DNA from: Megamerina dolium | Lineage: Eukaryota; Arthropoda; Insecta; Diptera; Megamerinidae | Assembly: GCA_963854835.1 (NCBI GenBank) | Contig: OY978530.1 | Location: 10,232,372-10,296,371, forward strand | Reading direction: 5' to 3' | Length of the DNA: 64,000 bases | Part shown: in pieces, positions 21,261-34,060 of the stretch | Position numbering within the stretch: the first letter of the stretch is position 1 | How the letters are laid out: each line of letters opens with the position of its first letter | Translations under genes and position numbers: made by a program | Notes under the pieces: model-generated | What the model saw: the letters and a program-made list of their open reading frames with translations, nothing else | The model's database searches: none | What the model was told of the DNA's origin: nothing

Positions 21261-21275
21261 GTAATAATAGCTTAA

Positions 21276-21289
21276 CCCTTTCATGCCCG
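21276..21289 (+). repeat. piggyBac left terminal inverted repeat
   Basis: CCCTTTCATGCCCG, a perfect reverse complement of the right end at 23832-23845. It is followed 2 bp later by the palindrome GTTGCCTATAGGCAAC (21292-21307). Confidence 0.95.
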
Positions 21290-21706
21290 TTGTTGCCTAT
21301 AGGCAACATTTTACATTTTAGCTTATAAATCACGTTGTTTGAAATATTTTGGCTAACGGTTTTTTGCAACTGACAACTTAGAATGCTATGAAAAGACAAA
21401 GGGGAATCACATGATATGAGCATTGCAATTGTTCAGTTGCTAGCTTCTGTTCTTTGTGACACATGTGCGAAAAAAAAATTTACAAAAGGTGTTTGTGCAA
21501 AAGTTTTAAAAAAATATTAAAAAAAAGGAATTTTTTTACAAAAAGTGAATTAAATTATTAAAAACAGGTAAGAAAATGAAATAAAAAAATAAAACTTTGA
21601 AAAGTGCTTTTAGTTTGAGTTAGGAATTTTTGCAAACACAATGTTGCCTTTAGGCAACATTGGTCCATGTTGGTCATATTTTAATATTGCGTTCATAGTA
21701 GTAGCA

Positions 21707-23610
21707 ATGCGTCGGCGAGGTTTGACTCAACTGGAAATAAATAAAATAATGGAATTTGATTGGGATGATTCCGCAGACGAAGAGATTAAGGAAGATAATG
21801 ACGAAGAGGAAATGAGCATGGGTGTACATTTGGAAAATATCATTGAAGAAACCCTTCAAAGTGTTATAGAAAATGGGGACGAGATTGATTTGAATTTATT
21901 GGAGGGAATTGTTGACGACGAAGAAAAGGCTGAAGATGATAGTATCGCTGAAAAAACTGTGCAAGAAATTTTGGAGAAAATCAATTTAGATAGTTTAAGG
22001 TGGAGGAGCACGGGCATGAACGTTTGCGATGCTTCCTGGAAAAATGAAATGGTGTGCGGAAAGGTCAAAGATCCACTCGACTATTTCAACGAGTTCATAG
22101 ATGATGAAATTATACAAAAAATCTGCCACGAAACTAATTTATATGCGTTGCAAACCAAGGGCATTGAATTAAAATGCAAAACCTCCGAGATCAGGCGATT
22201 TTTGGGGGTACTTCTTTATTTAGGTGTAGTAAATATTCCCCAAATGCGAATGGCTTGGGCATCCAATTTTAAACTGTCAGCTGTAACACAAGCGTTATCA
22301 CGAAACCGCTTTGAGAGAATAAAAGAATTCTTCCATATAAATGATAATTCAAAACAACCTGAAAAGAGTGAACCTGATTTTGACAAGCTTTATAAAATAC
22401 GTCCATTATTGCAGAAACTAAAAGAAAAATGCAACGAACTGGAGCAGGAAGAACATCAAAGCATCGATGAACAGATGATTACATATAAAGGTAACCATGC
22501 ACTCCAATAACATTAAATTATATTTGTACATTTTCTTATCATTAGGTCGTCACAGTCTGAAACAATATTTGCCCAAAAAGCCTCACAAGTGGGGATTTAA
22601 AATGTTCACAAGAGCTGGCGTATCAGGTATTATATACGATTTTAGTCTCTACATTGGAGAAGGAGCGTGTCCATCCTACGGATTGGGAATCTCGTCAGAT
22701 ATTGTTTTATATTTGGCCTCCAATATTCCTGCAAATAAGAATTTCAAGCTGTTTTTCGACAATTGGTTCACTTATGATTGCTTTAAAAGAAAAAGGCATC
22801 CTAGCAACAGGCACAATTCGAAGCAATCGGTTAAAAAATTGTCATCTGAAAAATGAACAGGACCTTAAAAAAGAAGGACGAGGATCATACGATTTGAAAT
22901 ATGAAACAACGCACGATATAATTGCCTGTCGCTGGTACGACAACAAAACCGTTCAACTGCTTTCAAATGATGTCGCTGAAAATCCATTATCGGAATGCAA
23001 ACGATGGTGTCGTAAAGATCTAAAGCACATAAACATACCCCGACCTGCCATTGTTGAATGTTACAACAAACATATGGGAGGGGTTGATCTTGCTGACATG
23101 TTGTTGGAGCTTTACAAAATCAACCACCGTTCTAAGAAATGGTATATGCGGATAGTTTACTGGTGTTTCAATACAGCGGTAGTCAATAGCTGGCTGTTGT
23201 ATCGAAGAGACAGAAAAATTGAAAGCGGAGAAACGAATCATATGCCATTGCTAAATTTTCAATTGGAAATAGCAAACGAGCTGCTAAGCGCACAGGAAAC
23301 TGTTACAACAAACCCACGCAAAAGAGGTCGCCCTTCGTTTCTTCCTTCAACCGTGTAGTCCAATCCATCATCACCATATGATTCAGAAGCTTCATCATCA
23401 CCCTGTACATCAACATCGAGTAAGCGTTCGTACATTGCGGAACCTCCAAAATCCACCCGTCTAGATCAAACCGGTCACTGGATTGAGTGGGGAGCAAAAG
23501 GGAGGTGTAGGTTATGTCACACTGGTTTCCCGCGCTCAAAGTGCTCTAAATGTAAAGTTTTTTTATGCTCGAACCCACAAAAAAATTGTTTCGTCTCATA
23601 TAACACTTAA
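21707..23610 (+). pseudogene. piggyBac transposase (one intron, one frameshift, one nonsense)
   Basis: DDD transposase for TTAA-specific cut-and-paste. The start is chosen at ATG 21707 (MRRRGLTQLEINKIM); an upstream in-frame ATG at 21641 would lie inside a palindromic terminal motif. The N-terminus is acidic. Exon 1 ends at 22490 after IDEQMITYK (first Asp), and exon 2 starts at 22546. The second Asp is in FFDNWFT and the third in MGGVDLADM. A 1-base shift occurs near 22775 and a TAG at 23356-23358. After it, in the same frame, the C-terminal Cys-rich domain (CRLCHTGFPRSKCSKCKVF) runs to TAA at 23608-23610. Only these two lesions separate it from an intact gene. Confidence 0.92.
22491..22545 (+). 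other. Intron in piggyBac transposase
   Basis: A 55 bp GT...AG intron (GTAACC...CATTAG). Removing it joins the reading frames inside the conserved block just after the first catalytic Asp. Reading through it gives a stop at 22508. Short introns of this size are typical of flies. Confidence 0.85.
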
Positions 23611-23831
23611 TTTTTAAAAAATTTTAATTAAACAAATAAAACATATCTGAATATGTACGTATGTGTTTTTCTAAATATTTGTACCACAATGGCGAGATGT
23701 TGCCTATAGGCAACATTTCATAACGGTCAAACCATGAGGGATAGAATTTTGAAATTGATATCAGTTCATATTTAGGGCCCCACCAACTCAAATAGGTCAT
23801 CAAAAAAATTTTTGCCACGCCCAAATTAATT

Positions 23832-23845
23832 CGGGCATGAAAGGG
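23832..23845 (-). repeat. piggyBac right terminal inverted repeat
   Basis: CGGGCATGAAAGGG on the plus strand, adjacent to TTAA at 23846. The matching subterminal palindrome at this end lies about 120 bp inward (23699-23714), so the two ends are asymmetric, as in other piggyBac elements. Confidence 0.95.
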
Positions 23846-23849
23846 TTAA

Positions 23850-24430
23850 CGAATTAATAGTGATTTTGGTAAAAAAAAATTTTTTTTAGTTAGGTTAGAA
23901 AATGCAATAGTATGATGTAAGAACTATTAGTTAACGTTCAGGACATATAATAGAGCAAGTTGCCATGGTCATGTGTATAACCACATCTGTTGCAATACAT
24001 CGCGTTGAATTGTAATTGGTGTGTGGATACTCATGAGCACGGGCGTATTAATTAGTCAAGCATTTTAAGCAATCAAATAGTTAAATTCGAGTTAGTATAG
24101 AAATAGATAGGTTTAGGAAATCATTATAAAAAATAGGTCAGTCATAGCAATAGGAGACAAACGTTATAGAATAAATTGAGAGAATTAACATAACGGGTTA
24201 CCATTCCGTCTTCCACGGTGTGAGATGAAAACAAGCACAATCGAATAGTGCAGAAAAGTTGGTTATTGCAACAGAAGAAAATGCAACGTTGTTGTTAAAT
24301 TATAAAATATGCAAAACAACGTTGAAAGTTTTAAATTTTTAGAAAGATAAATTAATATATAAAACTTACATTATATACAATATACTTAAAAACCGTCTAA
24401 AAGTAAAATTATATAACATTGTAAAAACAT
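23850..24430. other. Unassigned, possible 3' remainder of gypsy element 2
   Basis: AT-rich, with no coding frame of interest. By position it is the far side of the piggyBac insertion, hence should continue gypsy element 2 (3' end or LTR). I could not align it to the presumed 5' LTR. Confidence 0.35.
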
Positions 24431-26384
<1,954 letters not shown>

Positions 26385-26699
26385 TGTAGGATCAAGGAAC
26401 CTTTTCCTTAACCGCACGAATTTGCAATAGCAATAATAGTTGTTCTATTTTCTGAAACATATATCGATCAAAAACGATGCGTTAATGTTCCAGTCAACGG
26501 TATTACAGATTTATTACATTATATTCAATTTAACATGAACAAAGCATAAAAGGGAATTAAAAATAACAGCATTAAGCAAACAATTGAGCATAATATATAA
26601 GTATATAAGAAAAATATATACATACATAAGTTTAATAGACCAATAGCAAATGAGAACAATTAAGAGTGGTTTTATGATTTCTTAATCTATGACTCAACA
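26385..26699 (-). repeat. BEL/Pao 3' LTR
   Basis: About 315 bp, TG...CA ended on the element strand. It is nearly identical to 45136-45448 with roughly 15-20 differences, so the insertion is not recent. On the element strand it is preceded by the purine-rich AACGGGGCTGGAA polypurine tract (26712-26700). Confidence 0.95.
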
Positions 26700-26740
26700 T
26701 TCCAGCCCCGTTTGAAAGACCTTTCAAACAGGTAACACAG

Positions 26741-27056
26741 CAATCTCATGGATAGGATGACGAATGATGCCTCTTATGGTACGGATATCAACAACTCGAA
26801 TGCGCGAATCTTTACCAGGTATGCAGTTGACAACTTTACCCAAGTTCCAATGCTGAGGAGGAACGTTACCTTCATGAATGATGACCATTGTTCCATTTGT
26901 GACGTTTGAGTGATCAGCTGACCATTTTGTGCGTATTTGAAGCTCGTCTATATAATCATGTGACCATTTTTTCCAAAACGATTGTTTGATGTCGGTAATG
27001 CGAGACCATTTGTCGAGACAGTTGATGTTGGACGACCCATTACGCTCCGGAAGTGC
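26741..27056 (-). pseudogene. BEL/Pao integrase C-terminal part
   Basis: The minus strand reads a BEL-type integrase tail (SHDYIDELQIRTKW, then GNVPPQHWNLGKVV and RVVDIRTIRGIIRHPI), ending with a stop at about 26731-26733, close to the polypurine tract. It continues the integrase at 32979-34033. The two are separated by a LINE insertion with a 14 bp target duplication. Confidence 0.8.
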
Positions 27057-27111
27057 CTTAAAATTAGTACTTACTTACTTACTTATGTGGCCATAACAAC
27101 CGAATATCGAT

Positions 27112-27465
27112 TTAGGCCGAATATAATATGCTTCGCCAGCCATATCTGTTCTTCGCTAGCTGGCGCCAGTTAGAAATTCCAAGCGCCGTCAGGTTCTCCA
27201 GTACTTGGCCTTTCCACCGGAGGTTAGGTCTTCCCCTTCTGCGTCGTCCTCCAGCGGGTTCCGAATGTAACACCTTCTTAGCTGGAGCGTGTTCTTCCAT
27301 TAGCTCGACATGACCTAGCCAGCGCAGCCGATGGATTTTGATGCGCTTTACTATGTCAATATCGGCATACAGCTCGTACAGCTCATGGTTGTACCTTATT
27401 CGGTACTCGCCACCAACGCAAATAGCTCCAAAGATCCTGCGTAGGACTTTTCTCTCGAAAACCAC
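27112..27465 (-). pseudogene. LINE RT C-terminal fragment, copy 2
   Basis: 117-residue frame containing RLRWLGHVELM and RRRRGRPNLRW, nearly the same as 929-1300. Upstream the copy is broken by small indels until it meets the Jockey element at 27651. Confidence 0.8.
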
Positions 27466-27756
27466 ATGTTAGTGTATGTAGAGTGTAGTTATAGTTCTTC
27501 GAGAGGAGCTCGACTTCCCAATTGCTTACTTAGCCCAAAGTGGCACCTGTTTGCAAGAGTGATCCTTCGCAATATCTCCAGGCTGACGTCATTACTGCTG
27601 GTAATGCTGGTTCCAAGATAGACAAAGTCCCTTACTACTTCAAAAGCGTGATCAAATCTTACAAACTAACTAAAATTATGTGATATTCCCAACGTTTCAT
27701 CACAATTTGTTGAGTCGCGAGGTATAGCAATTTCACAGCATATTCAGTGTGTCTTT

Positions 27757-30314
27757 TCTTTTTAATCGACAATGCCCCGTGCTCAGCAACAATTGCCTAG
27801 CAAGGGGATTCGGATGACTGTGTAATTTTTGAATGTAGCTTCTGTAGGACATTGCAACTTCCTCAGAAATTGTGGGTACATTTAAATCTCGACGGATGTT
27901 CGTTCTTCATATACCAAGGCGCGTTTGCAATAATTCGCAGACACTTGGATTGTATTCGCTGCAATTTTTCGATATTTGAGGGAGATGCGGTGCCGCATAA
28001 CTGAATACCATAAGTCCAGATTGGCTTTAGGCTTTCTATAAAGCACTTTGTATTCGAGATTCAACTTTGAGCTTTTGTGTCACAGCCACCATAACTGATT
28101 AATTTCAAGCTTGATCTGAGTTTTCTTTGCCTCTATGTAATTGTTCCAGGTCAGGCTTCTGTCTATTCTACTCCTCTACTTTGTTGAGGAACATTAGGGA
28201 ACTGATTGGCCATTTATTTTAAGTGGGGGACATGTATCTAGCCTTAGTGTGAAGGTTACATGTATGCTCTTTGATACATTGACTTTTATGCTCCATTTTG
28301 CTAACCAGATAGAATCGACATGAGTCTGCAGGAGTTTAGTAGCTTCTATGGGGTTAGAGCGAGAGCACAATATTGCCGTATCATCATCAAAATATCCAAT
28401 GGATTCGTTGGGTAATCCTTGTGATGTACGAGAAATTGTCTTTTCGTAAGGTAGCTACTAAGCAATCAGGAGACATTTGATAGGCAGTTATAGTTTGAGT
28501 TTGTAAATAAGGCCATCGTACCATACTTTACCAAAAGCTTGAGTTATATCAAGAAAGATAGCTGAGCAATACTTTCTTTCTTCAAAAGTGTTCCTTATCA
28601 AAGTTACAATGTGATGAACTTGCTCTATTGTGCCGTGCTGTTTTCTAAATTCAAACTTATGTTGGGGCATCAGTTGGTTGAGATTAATAAATTCACTAGA
28701 AGTAGCTTTTCAAATACTTTAGAAAGTAGAGGCAGGAGGCTGATAGGTCTGTACGATGCAACTTTTGTAGGGTCTTTTCCTGGTTTTGCTATCATAATAA
28801 TTTTTGAAGTTTTCCAGCATTTGGGATAGTGTTTAATAGGAAAAATAATATTGAAAATGTGCATGAGATGAATTACTGAAGTTGGAGGTAGCTCTTTTAT
28901 CATTTTACCGGTAATTTTATCTGGACCAGGTGATTTTTTTGGGTTTAAATCTTTATAAATTGCTTTGAATATGTCTTTTTTTTTTTAATTTTGAGCGTAA
29001 TTGAGCAAGGTTGAGAAGTTAATTTTGGTAATGATGACTGTGAAGAGGGTGGATTGAGTGTAAACACACTTTTTAATTGGTTTGCAAAAGCCAAACCCTT
29101 CTCACAGTTGCTTCTAGCCCAATTACCGTCACTCAAACGGATGGGGGAATCAGTGAGAATTGGCCGATTTGAGTTTTTTGCTGATTTCCACAAAGAGTAG
29201 TCTGACGCTTCACCAGGTGTTAATTTCGCTATATGCTAACTCTTTGTTGTTTTTATTTTTTAAGGCTTGCTTTAACTTTCGAGTGCAGTGCTGTAGCTGT
29301 GTTTTCAGATTCGATGATCTGAATTCTTGCCATTGTCTTCGGAGTCTTCTTTTCTGTCTTACTAGCAATTCAATGTCGGCTGGTGTGTATGGGCTATAGT
29401 TTGATTGCTTGCATACCTTTGTGCAGGTGGCTGAGCTGAGAGCTAATGAGAGCAGCTGGTTGAATTTTTCGAGTGCTGAGTCTACATCGTGTCCATTTCT
29501 TAATACAGTACTCAGAGGAAGATGGGAATTTATATATTTCTTGAATTTTAACCAGTCTATTTTCTTTCTAACGCAATTGCGTTATGGGCCTGGTGATTTT
29601 ATATATATTACCGTGGGTGAGTGGTCAGATGAGAGATCATAATTACACTCTGTGGAGATATTTTCGATCGGGTATTTTCCTCTTGTCCGTCGGCCAATAT
29701 GTCGGTTGACCATTTGAAATAACATCGTAGCCGTGGTTTGTGATGATTGAAACTAGTCTTCTGCCTTTTGGAGTTATTAAGCGGGAGCCCCAGTGAGTGT
29801 GTTTGGCGTTGAAATCGCCAGCAACCAAGAATTTGCCACCAAGAGTTGAGAGTTGTCTTGGGGGACAGTATATCGCAGATATTACTAGTTTAGAGATGTA
29901 TTCTTCCAGACATATAGATGTTGCCTGCAAGTAGACGCTACTGAAATCTTCGAGCACATGATGTTTTATTCCGCTTTTTATAAATATGGCAGTTCCTCCG
30001 CGTGCCTTACCATGCGGATGATTTGTGGTGTAACAATTTTTGTCAGTGAAATGGGTCTCAGATATCATCATTATGTCATGATGATGTTTTATTCTGCTTT
30101 TTATCAATATGGCAGTTCCTCCGTGTGCCTTACCATGCGGATGATTTGTGGTGTACAGTTTGTAATATGGTATTTGGTAGCAATTTTTGTCAGTGAAATG
30201 GGTCTCAGATATCATCATTATGTCGATCTGGCTGGATTCAAGGAATTGAATTAGCTCCAAACGGTGCTGGCTTAAGCCGTTGGCGTTCCAGTGGCATATC
30301 TTGAGACAACTCAT
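27757..30314 (-). pseudogene. Jockey ORF2 (endonuclease plus RT), copy A, broken
   Basis: Starts MSCLKICHWNANGLSQHR. The apurinic-type endonuclease (29643-30314) shows ISETHF and VAGDFNAKHTHWG catalytic blocks, but contains a partial tandem duplication of the ISETHFTDKNCY...GGTAI region. RT pieces follow at 28945-29193, 28670-28903 (AKPGKDPTKVASYRPISLLP) and 28488-28670 (SAIFLDITQAFGKVW, first catalytic Asp region), then 27882-28064. Stops and frameshifts are throughout. Confidence 0.85.
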
Positions 30315-31929
30315 AGTCTTGATAGCAATGTTTGGAGTAACATCGATTGATTTTTCATCATTTCTTGCATCATTGTTTGCATTGAGTTCATGAATTGGTT
30401 CATATTCTGAATTAATGTTTGAAGCAAATGTTCGAGGGTACTTGGCTGTTGGGTGGGCAGTGAGTGTTTCTGCTCATTATTTACATTGCTTTGTTGGTGT
30501 GGGTTTGGTTTTAACACGCTAGCGTATGAATTGGTTTGAGTCTTGTTTGGGATTGCAGAGAAGAATTGTGTTGTATCAATATTTTGTCTCTTACTTGAGT
30601 TGGCTATCTGAGTTTGCTCAACTGGTTTTAGAGGTTGATTGCTAGCGGAGAAATTTAGCTTTAGGGTTGTATATACTCTATAATTTGCGGTGTGATTACC
30701 TCCACAATTGCTGCATTTTTTCATGCCAACATTGCCTTTAGATTTTGGGCATATGTTTGATTTATGGAGATCTCTACAAATCACACAAACAGCTGGCAGG
30801 GTACAATATGTCTTAGTATGTCCATATTCTTGGCAGTTACTGCACTGAGGAGGTCCAGTTCTTTTATGGGGTTCTTCGATTGTGATTTTGCGATTCAATA
30901 AATATCGAATTTTATATATGGGGTGTACTTCACCTTTTTTTAGGGGTTTTGTTTCAGGCTGAAGCTCAATACGATATAACTGTTGAGGTATATTGCTCTT
31001 GTTGAGAATGTTGAATACTGTTTTGGCTTGAAACCCTTCTTCCTGAAGGGCAAGTTTGATTTCGTTAATATCAACGTTGGGTTCGACTCCTTTGAGTACA
31101 ACGATTAAGCCCTTACTACTTTTTAGCTGATAATTTTAGCTGAAGTAATTCTTTTTTCCAACATCAAATTCTGCAATTACTTTGCGATAATGAGTTTCGC
31201 TGTAGATTTGCACTTTCGTTTCCTCAATTTGGCCTTTGCGAATAGGAACAACGTGGAAATTCTTTGGTCCTATAAGACTTGTAATTCTAGAAATCAACTT
31301 ATCTGAGTTGCGTTCTCTTAAGAAAATGGGTGGGGGTTTGAAATTTTTCTTGGAGATAATTTTTTCGTCACTTTCATCACCTGAAAGCAGAGCGTATCTA
31401 TTTCCCGAACTAATAGGGGCAGTGTTCTGCTTTTGAATTTTTGTTGAATTCATTTGTTTTGAATTTTGTGGACTTCTTTTTCGCTTTACTACAGTAATGT
31501 AGCGATCAATTCCAGTTTGAACAGCAGCTGGTTCTTTATTAGTCATCGAACTAGTTGCTTTAACTACTGGGTCATGCACTTCAGTAGAAAGGCCGTTATT
31601 TGTTTGCTTTGATGTTGTAGCTGTTGGTGTTACAGCAGGAGAAGCCCATTGTACACTCCACAGTATAAAGGGAGATAGTATATCACGAGAGAACAAATAA
31701 TTTTTTTGTCTGTATTTATTGTTGTTGCAAATTTTGATGTAGTGTTAGAGAGAGTAATATGTGCAGGCAAAAGATTTGCACTGTTACTTTCACTTGTGCA
31801 GTGTGTATCAACTGTTTTTTTTGATAATGCACTTATCGGGGGGGTTTGCGCGGGTGATTGCAAATTATTGTTTACACACACATTAACAGGCGATTGCCGT
31901 TGCTGGAGAGGAGAGCGCAGAACACTCAT
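30311..31929 (-). pseudogene. Jockey ORF1 (Gag-like, zinc knuckles)
   Basis: The N-terminal part (31630-31929) and middle part (31136-31696, containing RYALLSGDESDEK and a region like the Gag esterase/RRM-like segment) are in different frames. The C-terminal part (30311-30898) has three Cys/His boxes: CSNCQEYGHTKTYC, CVICRDLHKSNIC and CSNCGGNHTANYR, followed by a Gln/Met-rich tail. ORF1 proteins bind element RNA. Its stop overlaps the ORF2 start as ATGA at 30311-30314, a common Jockey arrangement. Confidence 0.85.
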
Positions 31930-32171
31930 ATTACAAACAAAATGTTTGCAAACGATATTATTATTTTTTTATTTTCTTTGATTTTAATGTTCTTTTTGCT
32001 TATTTGTATAAGCAAAAAAAAAAAAAAATCACAGAAAGAACTCGTTGAGTTTTCTTAGCGTCTTTTCGCAATATATTTAATTTTTTTTTTACCGAAATCA
32101 ATCACTTTCCGACTCTATCAAAGGAGAGATGCGAAACACGTCCACTCTTATTGGTGACTCACGAAAACAGT

Positions 32172-32960
32172 GTCAACAGTGACGTGCTGTCCAATACGCC
32201 GGGACTTTTTGTTTGTTGACACTAGATACTTCGTCTTGCCCTCGTTCACCGTAAGACCCATCCGACGCAACTCTCTTTCTAACTCTCAGAATGCTGCACT
32301 GACTGCTCGCGTATTCATGCCGATTATGTCAATATCGTCGGCGTACGCTAACAGCATGACACTTTTGTTGAAGATAGTGCCATTATGTCGTAAATCAGCA
32401 GCTCGTATTATTTTCTCCATAATAAGATTGAAGAAGTCGCACGATAACGAATCACTTTGTCTCAAACCCCGTTCGGTATTAAACAGTGCGGAGAGGTCCT
32501 TCCCAATTTTCACTGCACAACGGGAGTTATGCAGTGTCATTCTACAAAGTCGAATGAGCTTTGCAGGAATACCGAACTCAGACATTGTTGCGTAGAGGTA
32601 ATCCCTTACCGGACTGTCGAAGGCGCTTTATAATCAACAAATAGATGGTGTGTGTCGATCTGTTTTTCTTGGGTCTTCTCCAGTATTTGGCGCAGTGTGT
32701 AAATTTGGTCGATGATGGATTTACCAGGTCTGAAGCCACACTGATAAGGTCCAATCAGCTTGTGGAGCATGGGCTTCAATATTTCACACAATACGCTCGA
32801 TAGGACCTTGTATGCGATACTTAGGAGACTTATTCCACGTTAGTTGGCGCAAATTGTGGGGTCTCCTTTTTATGTACAGGACAGAGAACACTGAGCCTCC
32901 AATCATCAGACATGCCTTCATACGACCATATTCTGCTTATGAGCTGGTGCATGCAGGCGA
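32172..32960 (-). pseudogene. LINE RT catalytic region, copy 2
   Basis: The minus strand shows, in two frames, the RT blocks QCGFRPGKSIIDQIYTLRQI with HLFVDYKAP (32606-32791), and then LLAYADDIDIIG with the catalytic AlaAspAsp (32286-32585). It directly precedes the sequence equivalent to 1540-1669 of copy 1. It is interrupted by frameshifts. Confidence 0.85.
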
Positions 32961-32978
32961 GCAGCTTAAAATTAGTAC

Positions 32979-34033
32979 CAATAATATAATGGCCTGGAGT
33001 TTATAAATTCATTAGCGCAATACTTAACAATCGCATTTTGATGCCCTCTATCTAAGAGAAAAGCTTTTAAATCCATGAATTTGTTCCTTGCACCAACAAA
33101 GTTCGTTGCGTTGTCACAAAAAATATCAGAAGGTGTTACAAAAATGCAACAACCAAACCGATGTTCTCAGATGAAGGTTTTCAGAGTATATATTTATTAG
33201 CTTAATTGATGTGTACAATGTGGCTGCCAAAATCAAAAGAGAGAGAGACAAAAGGAAACGAAACACATCGTGTAACAAGCAAAGCACAATAGGCAGCAAG
33301 ATAAGTGTCAAACAGCCGAATGTCTGAAATTGAACATACACAGCTTTAACTTGTCAGTTAAGGCTGTGCTTTGCAGTACAATATTACAACAGAAGGTGAA
33401 CCTTTGCGGCCGATAAGTCGCTTTAGTGATGCTAAAAAGGCATGACAAGTCTGTCACAAATTCAATGTGTACCGCCTTAGAAGCCAAAGAATTAAAAATG
33501 GCGATGTAGGTCTTGTAAGATGTTTTTCCTCTAATGCGGAGATAGTTATCGACAGGGCCGCAAAAATCAACACCGCATCGTGCGAATGGGCGTGAAGGCG
33601 TCAAACGCTCAATTGGTAAATTTCCCATCATTTGTTGTAGCAATTTAAGTTTGTGTCGCACGCAGTGGACACAATTTCTGACCACGTGTCTCGCAATGTC
33701 TCGTGCGTTTACAATCCAAAATTCGAGGTGAATCAGAGCAAGTAATGCTTTGGGACCAGCGTGATAATTTTTGAGATGCAAATGCCGAACGTATCGCTTG
33801 ACAAATTCGCACTTGGGAGGTAGTAGAATTGGATGCTTGCGCTTTTCTTGTAAGTCAGCTAATTCGAGGCGCCCGCCTACTTTTAGCAACGGAAAATCTC
33901 CACTGTCATCGATGAAAGGATTTAAGTACCGCAAAGTACCAGTCACCGTCAACTCTCTCTTTAGCAGATGAATGTCTTCAGCGAAATAGTGTTGTTGTAT
34001 TATCCATACGATGCATCGTAGATCATGTTGCAA
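32979..34033 (-). pseudogene. BEL/Pao integrase, N-terminal and core
   Basis: The zinc-binding His/Cys set is visible (HLHLKNYHAGP and CVHCVRHK), followed by the core start FARCGVDFCGPV with the first catalytic Asp. The core is cut at 33392 by a copia-like solo LTR and resumes at 33128 (DIFCDNATNFVG, second Asp) down to 32979. Confidence 0.85.
33134..33391 (-). repeat. Solo LTR, copia-like, inside BEL integrase
   Basis: 258 bp bounded by TG...CA: element strand starts TGTTGTAATATTG and ends TTTTTGTAACA. GAAGG is duplicated on both sides (33129-33133 and 33392-33396). An AATAAATATA signal lies near the 3' end. Orientation is chosen from this signal and from resemblance to copia LTR ends. Integrase similarity resumes cleanly on both sides. 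Confidence 0.75.
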
Positions 34034-34060
34034 TTCCTGACGGGAAAGAGGTTTTGGTTG

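Larger units (their letters stand above)
16020..21271 (+). mobile_element. 17.6/297-like gypsy element 2 (better preserved)
   Basis: Leader, Gag, protease, RT/RNase H and integrase lie in order. Protein-level similarity to the inverted-repeat elements is strong over the whole length but with many differences, so it is a sister subfamily, not the donor. The 3' side is interrupted by a piggyBac insertion 12 bp after the integrase stop. Sequence after 23850 may be its continuation. No env is seen. Confidence 0.85.
21276..23845 (+). mobile_element. piggyBac-family DNA transposon, full length (2570 bp)
   Basis: The element is flanked on both sides by TTAA (21272-21275 and 23846-23849), the obligatory piggyBac target duplication. 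Perfect 14 bp terminal inverted repeats CCCTTTCATGCCCG lie at 21276-21289 and 23832-23845. It carries one transposase gene with an intron. It inserted just behind the integrase stop of gypsy element 2. Copies of a 16 bp palindrome lie near both ends. Confidence 0.97.
27652..32170 (-). mobile_element. Jockey-clade non-LTR element A
   Basis: ORF1 (Gag-like, zinc knuckles) and ORF2 (endonuclease, RT) are on the minus strand, inserted into the LINE above. The left end shows the family 3' sequence (compare 35460-35590 and 62880-62950). The right end is an A/T-rich 5' region near 32170. A deletion of about 100 bp compared with copy C removes the segment just upstream of the RT Asp-Asp motif. Confidence 0.88.
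27071..32964 (-). mobile_element. Non-LTR element copy 2, split by Jockey insertion
   Basis: The same family as 890-1671. Its two halves are 27071-27651 (3' part with the ACTT tail) and 32172-32964 (upstream RT with the YADD box). The order of shared sequence matches copy 1 across the junction. CTTAAAATTAGTAC flanks it exactly at 27057-27070 and 32965-32978, a 14 bp target duplication. It is 5'-truncated. Confidence 0.9.

Noticed and set aside
23850..24430. 3' LTR of gypsy element 2
   Set aside because: Short resemblances to 14970-15000 were seen, but no alignable repeat of useful length.
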